From contig NC_081184.1 in assembly GCF_029867415.1 (NCBI RefSeq), positions 74,684,364 to 74,748,363 of the forward strand: a stretch of 64,000 bases of DNA, read 5' to 3'. Position numbers and translations under genes: made by a program. The first letter of the stretch is position 1. The number at the start of each line of letters is the position of its first letter. Source of the stretch: Vicia villosa. Its lineage: Eukaryota; Streptophyta; Magnoliopsida; Fabales; Fabaceae. The notes under the pieces are model-generated. The model saw only the letters and a list, made by a program, of their open reading frames with translations. It searched no databases and was not told the origin of the DNA. This document shows, in pieces, positions 32,981 to 42,889 of the stretch.

Positions 32981-33148
32981 ATGGCAAAATGGATAGAGAC
33001 ACTGTTTCTTACAGTCATCACCATTGCTACGGTGATCATGACTTTCTTCTGCCTACACAGTCCTGAGAAGTGTGGACCTGCAATGGTTGCATTCCCAATC
33101 CTCTACATGTTATTGATCATAGCATGGTTCATCAACCGTCATTTTTAA
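32981..33148 (+). CDS. 55-residue membrane microprotein, 3' LTR copy
   Basis: Encodes the same 55 residues as 17445-17612 with the same strong start context and position after the TATA box. Bases just after the stop and in the 5' flank differ from the 5' LTR copy, but the ORF has no residue change. With such young LTRs that is weak evidence of selection. Confidence 0.55.
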   Translation: MAKWIETLFLTVITIATVIMTFFCLHSPEKCGPAMVAFPILYMLLIIAWFINRHF

Positions 33149-34467
33149 AATTTGCCGTGTTTCTTATTTTCTTAAACGTACCGTTTATTCGTCGTACTGT
33201 TCAATATAGTATGTAATATTTATACTGTCAGTATTAAATGTTGTACTAGTTGTCATAATATTGCTTAATTACTAAGATAATATTTTGTGTATTTTCTGCC
33301 AGTCAAATATTTCTATTTCTGTGCATTAAATAATTTTCAGGTTATTATCGGTAATTTTGCCCGCATACCGTAAATATCAGTTATTTATTATGTTTCTGTT
33401 TTCTAACAAGTCATGTAAATAAATTTTCATGCTTCACACCAAACAAAAACAAAAATAACAACAAAAAAAAAAAAAGAAAATTAACTTTGACGGTTGATTT
33501 TTCACTTTAACTGCTGCTTCAGTACACGAACAGTCGGTTGACAGACAAACTGCAGACAGTACAATTCACAGTGATTTGTACAATCAATCAAATCAATCAT
33601 TCACAATTCAAATTTCCAAGATTTTTGTGTTAGAAGTCTTCTGAATATCACATGATTAGCAGAAACTCAACACTGCACAAAAATCAGGTACGCTTAACTG
33701 CCTCCTATACAGACAGTCCCTAATCAGGGTTTTTCTTGTTTTAACAGGAGCAACAAGTTTTGAGAGCTCAAATGGATTTCATATACATCCATACATCTCA
33801 AAGTACCATCATACAAATTTTCAAACTTCAATTCACTCAGACGCACCGTCAGCAGCTCAAACAGTCAACAGACGACCCGTTTGACCAAAAAAGTCAACTG
33901 ACAGTCAAAAATGAAATTTTTTGTCAAAGTCCATATTTTGTCAAAGGATTCAACATTTGATCATTGGATGATCACAATTCATCAAGGAAAGATCAAAAAT
34001 CAACAAAACCCTAAGATTCAAAATTAGGGTTTTTGCCTGAAAAGTCAACTCAACTTTGACTGATCATAACTCTCTCATCCTTCATCCAAAAAATGTCAAC
34101 CAAAGCTCATTTTGAAGGAAATTCAATTATCTTTCAAATGCAATTGATCCCATGGTCATAGCATTCACCATTTGAAAAATATGGCCAAAGACATTACAGG
34201 TCATTTTCAAAGTCAACAAAAAGACACTTTTTTCAAATGGACACACAAGGAGAACCAAAAATCATTTTGACATGAGACCAAAGACATTGGTTAGAGGACT
34301 CTTTGAGGTTTCCAAAAAGTGCAAGATCTCCTTCATATGACAAAAATTGAAGGATTTACACCTTGTTGAAGTTGGCTAAATTTTGGGAAAATGCATGAAA
34401 TCAACATTGCTCAAAAATGTTTTTTTTCCAAAAGATGCCAAGTTTTTATGGTCCAAACATCTTTGCC

Positions 34468-34567
34468 NNNNNNNNNNNNNNNNNNNNNNNNNNNNNNNNN
34501 NNNNNNNNNNNNNNNNNNNNNNNNNNNNNNNNNNNNNNNNNNNNNNNNNNNNNNNNNNNNNNNNNNN
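34468..34567. other. Assembly gap, exactly 100 N
   Basis: A round 100-base run of N is the usual placeholder for a gap of unknown size. The left edge is mid-LTR of Ogre B, the right edge mid-RNase H of A-2. Confidence 0.99.
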
Positions 34568-36403
34568 GGTCATGAATCAACCAGTTTCGACTTTCCGGAC
34601 GAGGACGTCATGTACCTCAAGATGAAAGATTACGACGAGCCACTACCAGACGAAGGACCTGAGATAGGATCCCAGTGGGGCTTAATCTTTGACGGAGCTG
34701 TCAATGCTTATGGACGAGGAATTGGGGCAATCATTGTTACACCTCAGGGTACCCATATTCCATTCACTGCCAGATTAACTTTCAAGTGCACAAACAATGA
34801 GGCCGACTATGAAGCTTGCATCATGGGTCTCGAAGAAGCCATGGATCTAAGAATCAAACACTTGGATGTATATGGAGATTCTGCTTTGGTCATTAATCAA
34901 ATCAAAGGAGAATGGGAAACACGCCAATCAGGGCTAATTCCTTATAAAGACTACGCGAGAAGATTGTTACCATTCTTCGACATGGTAGATTTTCATCACA
35001 TTCCTCGTGAAGAAAACAACTTGGCTGATGCATTAGCCACACTCTCTTCCATGATTAGGATAAATCATTGGAATGACATTCCTCAGATCGATGTTCTGCG
35101 TCTGGATAGGCCCGCTCATATTTTCACAGTAGAAGCAATCATCGACAACAAACCGTGGTATCACGACATCAAGAACTTTCTTCAAAAGCAAGAGTACCCT
35201 CTCGGGGCGTCAAAGAAAGATAGAAAGACTTTGAGAAAGTTAGCTTGTAGATTCTTCCTGAATGAAGATGTTCTATACAAGAGAAACTTCGACATGGTTC
35301 TGCTCAGATGCGTTGACAAAAAAGAAGCAGAAGTACTCATGAGAGAAATACATGAAGGTTCCTTTGGTACTCACACCAATGGACACACCATGACCAGGAA
35401 AATACTGAGAGCAGGATATTATTGGCTGACGATGGAGTCAGATTGCTACCAGTACGCAAAGAGGTGTCACAAATGTCATATCTACGCCGATAGAATTCAT
35501 GTGCCACCATCTCTTCTCAACATACTCTCTTCCCCTTGGCCTTTCTCCATGTGGGGAATCGACATGATTGGAATGATCGAGCCAAAAGCGTCCAACGGAC
35601 ATCGCTTCATCTTGGTAGCTATAGACTATTTCACCAAATGGGTTGAAGCAGCTTCATATGCAAACGTTACAAGACAAGTTGTCGTCAGGTTTATCAAGAA
35701 TCACATCATCTGTCGCTACGGCATTCCTAGCAAGATAATCACTGACAATGGGTCAAATTTGAATAACAAAATGATGAAGGAGCTTTGTGAAGAATTCAAG
35801 ATTGAACATCACAACTCATCTCCTTACAGACCAAAGATGAATGGAGCTGTAGAAGCAGCTAACAAAAATATCAAGAAAATCGTTCAAAAGATGGTCATCA
35901 CTTACAAAGATTGGCATGAAATGCTCCCGTATGCTCTTCATGGTTACCGTACATCAGTACGTACTTCGACTGGAGCAACTCCTTTCTCCCTTGTATATGG
36001 CATGGAGGCAGTCCTACCTATAGAGGTTGAAATCCCATCAATGAGAGTTTTGATGGAGGTAAAATTAACAGAAGCCGAGTGGTGTCAAAGCAGATTCGAT
36101 GAATTGAACTTAATCGAAGAAAAGCGCATGACAGCTTTATGCCACGGTCAGCTATATCAACAAAGAATGAAGAAAGCTTTCGACAAAAAGGTCCGACCTC
36201 GCACAATCAAAGAAGGCGACCTTGTACTCAAAAAGATTCAATCTTTTCTCACAGATTCAAGAGGGAAATGGACTTCCAATTATGATGGCCCCTACGTGGT
36301 CAAGAGAGCTTTCTCAGGAGGAGCCTTAATACTCACGACTATGGATGGAGAAGAATTCACCCGTCCTGTGAACGTCGATGCAGTCAAGAAATACTTCGCC
36401 TAA
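34568..36403 (+). CDS. pol: Ogre A-2 pol fragment: archaeal-type RNase H and integrase, open
   Basis: An uninterrupted frame of about 611 codons from the gap edge to TAA. It begins just before the archaeal-type RNase H: LIFDGAVN (Asp), NNEADYEA (Glu), YGDSALV (Asp) and LADALA (Asp) give all four metal-binding acids. The integrase follows, with an HHCC finger (GTHTNGHT, CHKCHIY), GIDMIG at about 35558, IITDNG at about 35740, NGAVEA at about 35840, and a C-terminal domain ending VDAVKKYFA. Unlike A-1 there is no stop in ETRQSGLIP. The codons before 34568 are unknown, so the start is artificial. Confidence 0.92.
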   Translation, partial: GHESTSFDFPDEDVMYLKMKDYDEPLPDEGPEIGSQWGLIFDGAVNAYGRGIGAIIVTPQGTHIPFTARLTFKCTNNEADYEACIMGLEEAMDLRIKHLDVYGDSALVINQIKGEWETRQSGLIPYKDYARRLLPFFDMVDFHHIPREENNLADALATLSSMIRINHWNDIPQIDVLRLDRPAHIFTVEAIIDNKPWYHDIKNFLQKQEYPLGASKKDRKTLRKLACRFFLNEDVLYKRNFDMVLLRCVDKKEAEVLMREIHEGSFGTHTNGHTMTRKILRAGYYWLTMESDCYQYAKRCHKCHIYADRIHVPPSLLNILSSPWPFSMWGIDMIGMIEPKASNGHRFILVAIDYFTKWVEAASYANVTRQVVVRFIKNHIICRYGIPSKIITDNGSNLNNKMMKELCEEFKIEHHNSSPYRPKMNGAVEAANKNIKKIVQKMVITYKDWHEMLPYALHGYRTSVRTSTGATPFSLVYGMEAVLPIEVEIPSMRVLMEVKLTEAEWCQSRFDELNLIEEKRMTALCHGQLYQQRMKKAFDKKVRPRTIKEGDLVLKKIQSFLTDSRGKWTSNYDGPYVVKRAFSGGALILTTMDGEEFTRPVNVDAVKKYFA

Positions 36404-36423
36404 ATAATTAAAAGAACAGCTCG

Positions 36424-36574
36424 CTAAGTTGAAAACTCGCAAAGAGCGACTTAGGCAAAAAAGAGCGTCTCGGTGAATCGAAAACTCGAAAGGGCGGTTC
36501 AGGCAAAAGTTAGAGACATAAAAAAAAATAATAATCAATCCCGGTAGACTTAAAACCCGAAAGGGGTAGTTTAC
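36424..36574 (+). other. Triple stem-loop after pol stop, A-2
   Basis: Hairpins at 36424-36454 (CTAAGTTG/CGACTTAG, one G-U; inner CTC/GAG), 36474-36501 (TGAATCG/CGGTTCA, one G-U; inner CTC-GAAA-GGG) and 36544-36574 (GTAGACT/AGTTTAC, one G-U; inner CCC-GAAA-GGG). Same spacing and AAAA bulge as in B and A-1. Confidence 0.75.
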
Positions 36575-37499
36575 GCAAAAGTTAGGGATATATGGCAAGT
36601 AACTGTGTTCAGGACAAACTTGATCATTCAAAAATCCATAGCGGAGTATTCATCAGCAGTAGGTCATCTTCTACGAAGCACGAATACAGCGCAAATCGGA
36701 GTGGAAGGGAAAGATAACGGTCGTCACGTTTCATCGCAGCCCTTTTCCCGAAAATTACCAATTTCCAACTTTGTAAATACTCCATGGAATCAAGCATTTG
36801 GCTGATTACCATTCCATATATAATAATTTGAGCCTTGTGCTTTTCCTTTGCAATCTAATCTTATTCAGTTTCTTGAAATACATTTTAAGTTTAAACAGTC
36901 ATTCTCTTGAAACAAATGTTTTCATAAAATAAAATGAATTTACTTGCAAAAATAAAGGTGAAATTTCTTTCTGAGGTTTACGAACAATAGGAAGAATGCA
37001 GACAGTTGCTCCGAGAACGGTTGAGACTCCGGGAACCAAGATTTCCCCATGAGGTCGCTTTGCGAACATCTCCCGATGACGGATCTTTACTTCAATTCAT
37101 ATTACTCACTTCGGACAGCGGACAACTGATAACCAGATATTCCCAACAGAGTTCGAACTACAAGAAGAGGACATCTTCTGATCAACAAGAATTCAAGTTG
37201 TATCATAGGATTTTACATCCGCGACAATTCCATTCACATTCACTTTACATTTTATAATTGTCATAATATTCATGCATACATTACATCATAATTGCATAGT
37301 CGAATGAGGCTTTGTGAATGCCTAAGTCATTAAGGCATGAATTCAAGTTTCCCCTGCAAGTTCTGGAGAAACTTTTTCTTTCGAGACCACAATTCATACA
37401 CAAGGATCTCCCCAAGCAAGCCAACAGATGGTAGTCTCCCTCAAGGAGATAGTTTGTTCACTTTTGGAATTCCTCAGCCGAGATTCTCCTGCAGAGCGG
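36575..37499 (+). other. 3' non-coding region of A-2
   Basis: Reverse counterpart of about 7000-7935 in A-1. No gene recognised. Frames such as 36605-36805 and 37006-37257 lack domains. Confidence 0.6.
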
Positions 37500-37990
37500 C
37501 ACTCGACAGTCTTCTTCAAATAAGATAGTCTGCTTCGCCTTTTGGAATTCCCTACAGGTCTGGTATTTCCCCAGCAGGGTCAAGAGGTGCCACTTCTCGT
37601 CAAAAAAAAAATAATTCAGAATCTCCCAGAGGATCGACAAATGATTCCTCAGCGGAGTCAGTGAATGGTAGTCTTCGTCCAGAAGATAGTTCAGATTCCC
37701 CGGAAGGGTCAACAAATGGCAGTCTCTCCCAGTAGAAGACAGTTGGTTCCCCTAGCAATTGGCAAATGGCAGTCTTTTCCCAAGAAAAGACAGTTTGTCT
37801 GTTAAATACTCAAGAGATCGACAAAATGGCAGTTTCTTCAAACAGTTTGTCTGTTTCTGGGATGTTTAGTTCCCCACAGAGTCGATGAATGGCAGTTTTC
37901 CTCTTAGGAAAACAGTTTGTTGATTCCCCAGGCACCAGTCGACGAATGGCAGTTTTTCACCCCGAAAACAGTTCGTCCGCCTTCAAACAA
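37500..37990 (+). repeat. Hairpin-array repeat of A-2
   Basis: Units of roughly 55-65 bp with borders AATGGCAGT and ACAGTTTG around changing inverted repeats: GTCTTTTC-CCAA-GAAAAGAC (about 37772), GTTTTCCT-CTT-AGGAAAAC (about 37889), TCTTC-GTCCA-GAAGA (about 37672) and GTTT-CTTC-AAAC (about 37832). The stems change together while the borders stay. Confidence 0.7.
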
Positions 37991-38063
37991 AGTCATTAGC
38001 CCCTCAAAAGAGCGCGGGCCCATATGACAATCTTTCAAAGATGCCAAGTCAAAAGGGAAGATG

Positions 38064-38640
38064 GTGAAGTTTCTTTATTTACCGTCAAATGGTATCTTAC
38101 CTCCAAGTGCTGGTAAGAAGTTTGATGAGGAAACAAACCTTTGAAGTTTCTTTATTTACCGTCAAATGGTATCTTACCTCCAAGTGCTGGTAAGAAGTTT
38201 GATGAGGAAACAAACCCTTGAAGTTTCTTTATTTACCGTCAAATGGTATCTTACCTCCAAGTGCTGGTAAGAAGTTTGATGAGGAAACAAACCTTTGAAG
38301 TTTCTTTATTTACCGTCAAATGGTATCTTACCTCCAAGTGCTGGTAAGAAGTTTGATGAGGAAACAAACCTTTGAAGTTTCTTTATTTACCGTCAAATGG
38401 TATCTTACCTCCAAGTGCTGGTAAGAAGTTTGATGAGGAAACAAACCCTTGAAGTTTCTTTATTTATCGTCAAATGGTATCTTACCTCCAAGTGCTGGTA
38501 AGAAGTTTGATGAGGAAACAAACCTTTGAAGTTTCTTTATTTACCATCAAATGGTATCTTACCTCCAAGTGCTGGTAAGAAGTTTGATGAGGAAACAAAC
38601 CCTTGAAGTTTCTTTTACCGTCAAATGGTATCTCATCTCC
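38064..38640 (+). repeat. 77-bp tandem repeat array (about 7.5 units), A-2
   Basis: TGAAGTTTCTTTATTTACCG starts units from 38064 at about 77-bp spacing. Each unit has the TCTTACC/GGTAAGA stem; the last, diverged unit (about 38627-38650) has TCTCATC/GATGAGA. It has fewer units than A-1 and lies in the reverse orientation. Confidence 0.95.
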
Positions 38641-39031
38641 AATTGCTGATGAGAAGTTTGATAAGGAAACAGACCTTTGGAAATTTTCTCTTTATCTGAG
38701 ATATTGTCCAAACGCAACTAAGACCAGTTTCGAGATATGGACATCCGAAACGAGGGGAGGTTGTTTACCTTTCTCTAAGTATCAACACTTAGTTAAAAAA
38801 GATGGATTGCGCATCCTACACTGCCATCCATTCGCCAGAGTCCACATCAAGTATTTCTGCAGGAGTTTGTCTCCTCATCCCCCGCCAAGTGCGACAACGG
38901 GATTAAGTCATGCAAAGATTTTATCAATTACAACATCTCAGGAGCGCCCAAAATTCGGGCATTCCTTGATATTTAAGTCTCTTTTACGCAGGAGAGATCG
39001 AGATATCAATCTCTCTCCCTCCAGATAAAAG

Positions 39032-39050
39032 AAACTTAAATAGGGGCATC
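39032..39050 (+). other. Polypurine tract of A-2
   Basis: AAACTTAAATAGGGGCATC immediately before TGTCATACCC. Intact compared with A-1. Confidence 0.82.
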
Positions 39051-40582
39051 TGTCATACCCTAATTTTTGACCCCCCTGAGATGACATATCTTCAGGATTT
39101 TCATCAGGTCAAAGCAAGTACCCAGAGCAGTCACTTTTTCATCTGGCATTTAATCGAGGATGCTCAAAGACAAGAAAGCTCAGGCAAAGGATCAATCAAT
39201 AGAAAGATTAGTCTCTAATACAATCATGAGACTCAAGAGTTTCATTATTTCACCTATGATTGATTAGACACCTAGTCATCTAAGTACAGAGTTACTCAGG
39301 TCACCAGACTAGGGTTTTTTTTGAGCCTATCAAGGACTAAAATCAGGGATCACCTTTGGGAAACCCTAAAAAGCCCTAGGGGACCATTCAAAGACATCAA
39401 TCATCTTCAAATAACTCATATGACAAGATCCACTGGACATTACACCTCAACTCAAAGTCTACAGTCATCATTGTCCTCTGGTCGACAATTAGGGTTTGAC
39501 CTAATTCCCCAAGATTGTTGACTTTTTAATCAGGGCATGGATCCAAAACTCAAGACATGATTCAAGAGTCTCTACTACCTCAATATAATCCATTTACATC
39601 ATTCATTTAAGGAGAAGATCTTGATTCTACACAAAAGTCCAAAATCTCACCTTATCTGGAAAAAGTCAACTGTATGGGATCACCATTGACTTTTGAGATT
39701 TTTGGTCAAACCATGACTTTCAAGGATCAATATCATCAATATATGGATATTAAAGTCATTTGACCAAAGAAATTCATCAAGGAGCAAAAAGTCGGGAATT
39801 AGGGTTTTTTAAGGCATGGTGAGAACTCAAAATTTCACCTACACAACTCAAAAAACTTCCAACATGAAAGTTGTAGATCTTGCAAAATAAAACAACATCT
39901 TACAAAGGAACTTTTTTCAAAAGATCAATCATTTAAGAGTTTTGGAAATTTTGGAGTTTTAGGTCATAAACACTTAGAAATTTTTCTAAGTGTTTTAACC
40001 TAGTTTTCTTCCAACTTTGGCCTCATTTTTCACAAATTTGCCAAAGGATTTTGAAGAAACTCCAAACTAATGATTTGAAGTAGATGTTTAGGGCTTTCCA
40101 AATTGTGTTCAACCTTCTCCAAATTCATTTTGAGCTAGGAGTTATGCTTGTTCAAAGTTGGCCTCATGAAGTAAAATTATAGGTCATGTACATTTTTGAA
40201 CTTTGCAATTTTGTGCACATGACCTCAAATATGGATGCTATACGACCCATAACACATCTGAAAACATGCCATGCATTCATTTTCACCATGCCATGATAAT
40301 TGAGGAAGATTCCTAAAACAAGAACATGTGATTATGTAATGATTACATTTGTGAATTTATGGCAAATTGATGAATCACCCAAGGAATCTTCTCACCAACC
40401 AATTAGAGCTCACATTGCATCTGAAATGTTCCCTAAGATCAGATAGAATCAATGGATGGGGGAGCTGGCTCGAAAATGCAATGATCACACTTGGATATTC
40501 TTTGAAATTTCTTCATGGCTAAGAAACCAAACTTGCTTCACTAAGCAAGCTCACTCTCTCAATCAGTACTGAGTCATTTGCC

Positions 40583-40590
40583 TATAAATA
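40583..40590 (+). promoter_or_regulatory. TATA box of A-2 LTR
   Basis: TATAAATA in GCCTATAAATAGGA, conserved with 3620-3627 of A-1. Confidence 0.6.
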
Positions 40591-40657
40591 GGAGAGCATA
40601 CTTCAGTAGAAAAACACACCAAAGCAACCATATTCCTTGCTTTCTCTTTCTCTTCTC

Positions 40658-40732
40658 ATGCTTATTGTTTTTCAAAGTTCTTTGGCAAGAAGAATCGTTT
40701 TCTTCAAACCAGAGCTTATCTTTGGAAAGTAA
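40658..40732 (+). CDS. 24-residue ORF at first AUG of A-2 LTR
   Basis: First ATG after the TATA box. The peptide begins MLIVFQSSLARR and ends ELIFGK; A-1 has MLMVF. The reading frame is kept between two non-identical LTRs. GAAA|GTAAGC at its end looks like a splice donor, so the stop could also lie in an intron. Low confidence that it is translated. Confidence 0.3.
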   Translation: MLIVFQSSLARRIVFFKPELIFGK

Positions 40733-41540
40733 GCATTCTAACATCTCAAGGGAGGTCATTTGAGGTGATCCAAGCACCTGGATCACTTCTGTAAGTGGAG
40801 GAACACCATTGTTGCTCTCACTTTGGAGCTGTTGCAGTTGGAGGTCCATAGTGCAATTCAGAAGGTTTCCAATCAAGCCAAGCATCCAGGCACGTTCCAT
40901 AGGAGGTAGTGAAGCTGTTCAGATGGCTGCAGCTCATCTGTAACTCGAGAATCATCACCCTCCATGTTCACTTGAAGCTCAAATCGAGGGAGGTCCACAG
41001 AACAATTCAGGAGGATTGAGGTTACAACAAGCATTCAGTTAGCATCACTGAGTCACAAGGAAGCTTTTGGGATCATTCACATAAGCCCAGTTGCTCTCTA
41101 TCATCCTCACGACCTCCATTTTCAGAGGTAAGTTTCTGAACTCCACCTCTTTAATTTAAGCACTCTTTAAGAAATAGCTCGATTCTATCTTGTTCAGCAT
41201 CATCAGAGGATTGAAAACCCTCTACCATCATTCATTTATCTTTCAGTATAGTCATTTAATTTGATTTTTAAATTTTAGGGTTCTTCACGATTTCTGGTAA
41301 ATTAGTTAGATGTAGTTAATATAAATATATATTAGTTACATATTTAGAGTCGTGAGTGAATTTAGAGCAAGTTTCATGTTTACACCTGGGCCATTGGTTG
41401 AGATTTGAGAAAATCAGAATTTCAAAAATGTTGGAGCTTGAGGTTGAAGACGAAGATGGAGGGTGGCGCCATTTTTCAAACCTCTGAACAGAGTTTATTT
41501 TATATTTAATGATATGCGTTTCATAAACGAATGAATAACT

Positions 41541-41621
41541 TGCCCTAGTGGCCACATATGCGCTCTTAGTCTCCTCATGCCCAAAGTCTGGGGTTCGAAT
41601 CCCCCTCGCCCCAGACTTTTT
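41541..41621 (+). other. tRNA-like module 1 in A-2 LTR with T-run
   Basis: A-box-like TGCCCTAGTGG at 41541-41551, perfect B-box GGTTCGAATCC at 41592-41602, CCCCTCGCCCCA ending, then CTTTTT at about 41616-41621. The T arm pairs; the acceptor and D arms do not. It may be a Pol III-like unit or an old tRNA-derived insert. Confidence 0.6.
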
Positions 41622-41701
41622 GATTCTTTTATTTTTCAATGATTTACCACTTGTTTTGAAACATAACCAAATGAGTGAAAGTTACTATCACCATGCGCGC
41701 G

Positions 41702-41775
41702 TTGGCCCAGTGGTGTTGGTTTTGGGTGTGTGATCTAAAGGGCGTGAGTTCAAGCCTTGGTGAAGACATTTCTAT
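41702..41775 (+). other. tRNA-like module 2 in A-2 LTR
   Basis: TTGGCCCAGTGG (A-box-like, 41702-41713) and GAGTTCAAGCC (B-box-like, one mismatch, 41746-41756), then a T-rich run starting near 41768. It lies about 80 bp after module 1 in the same orientation. Confidence 0.5.
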
Positions 41776-42343
41776 TTTTTTTATCACTTTTCACACCTAA
41801 TTTCTTCACAACTTCACATGATTATTTAACCTATCAAATTAAATCATTTTTACTTCAATTTTCACACACTTTTTATTTAATATACCTATTTTGTGAATAA
41901 TCAAAAAAATCATAAAAATATTATTTATTTCATATATTTTTATTAGGTTTAAAATAGTATGTTTTTAAGTGTTTTCTTAAATACTTTAAATATATATATA
42001 TTCATTTTGTTTTAACCTAATTATTTTGTGAATAAAGTTTATGATAAAACCCTAATTATTTAGGTCTTAATTAGGCATAGATCTTTATTCTTTACCTTAA
42101 TTAAGTTGACTTTTGTCAATTTTCAAAACTGTTTTCAATCTCCGTTTAAATCAAATGATTAAGGTTTTCAAACAATAAAACCTTATATCATTTTCAAATT
42201 TGCTTTTGTAACCAGTACTGTAAAGTACTGGGCCTCTAATAGAGTGTAAGTCCCAAACACCTTCTCTTCTTAGCTTGTTTTCAAAACTGTATTTTCAAAA
42301 TCTTCTTTCTGTTTTCAAAACATTCTTCTGGTATTTGAAGGGC

Positions 42344-42810
42344 ATTATTCCCGGTGAAACTCTTCAGATACCTATGTGACCTTTGTCCATCTTCACTTCT
42401 TCTGTTTTCAAAAAACCATTAACTGTTTATCATATATATTCAACTGTTATCCACCAATTACTGTTGAGGCTCTGTACATACTTCTTCAAAGGCCTCCACT
42501 CCATCCAGGTTAGGCTTTACAAGCTTTCAATTTAAAGTCTTTATTTAAATTACTGTCAAATATAAACTGTGCATATATATTAGTTTAGAACTACGTTTGA
42601 GTGTAAACCCTAGGACAGTTAAACTATATATATATAGGAATATGGCCTAGGATTGAGAATGTCTTCCCGGTGAAGGCTCTTTCCTAATTAGAGATCTGTA
42701 GTTCAAACCCCCAAGATGAATTATTCCCGGTGAAACATCTTGGCAAAAACCTTAGAATCCAAAAAAATAGGACACATCCACCCAAAGAGGAATTATTCCC
42801 GGTGAAACCT
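42344..42810 (+). repeat. TTCCCGGTGAA interspersed repeat, 4 copies
   Basis: ATTATTCCCGGTGAAAC or a close variant at about 42344, 42661, 42721 and 42791, embedded in otherwise unrelated sequence of the LTR. Confidence 0.75.
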
Positions 42811-42889
42811 CTTACCCATTTGCTTAGAGCCAAAATAAGTTCAAAACTACATAGCTTTCTCTTGTGCTATAACAAGGACCCTCGATTAG

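Larger units (their letters stand above)
16825..34467 (+). mobile_element. Ogre (Ty3/Gypsy Tat) copy B, nested in A-1
   Basis: Plus-strand order: 5' LTR 16825-21567, PBS, leader, ORF1, gag-protease, intron, RT, truncated RNase H, integrase, triple stem-loop, 47-bp repeats, PPT, 3' LTR from 32362. The 3' LTR is cut by the assembly gap after 2106 bp. It inserted in antisense orientation into ORF1 of A-1. By eye the two LTRs differ at few sites over the 2.1 kb that can be compared, so the insertion is fairly young. RT has a frameshift and about 0.9 kb of RNase H is deleted, so the copy cannot move on its own. Confidence 0.95.
32362..34467 (+). repeat. 3' LTR of Ogre B, cut by the gap
   Basis: Same sequence as 16825-18925 with scattered differences. 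It includes the TATA box (32879) and the microprotein. It stops at 34467 at the run of N, so about 2.6 kb of the expected 4.74 kb is missing. Confidence 0.92.

Noticed and set aside
34376..34625. Frames spanning the N run
   Set aside because: Translation across unknown bases is meaningless; only the part from 34568 is used.
41541..41621. True tRNA gene
   Set aside because: Only the T arm and B-box are convincing; acceptor and D arms cannot pair, and the module repeats within LTRs.
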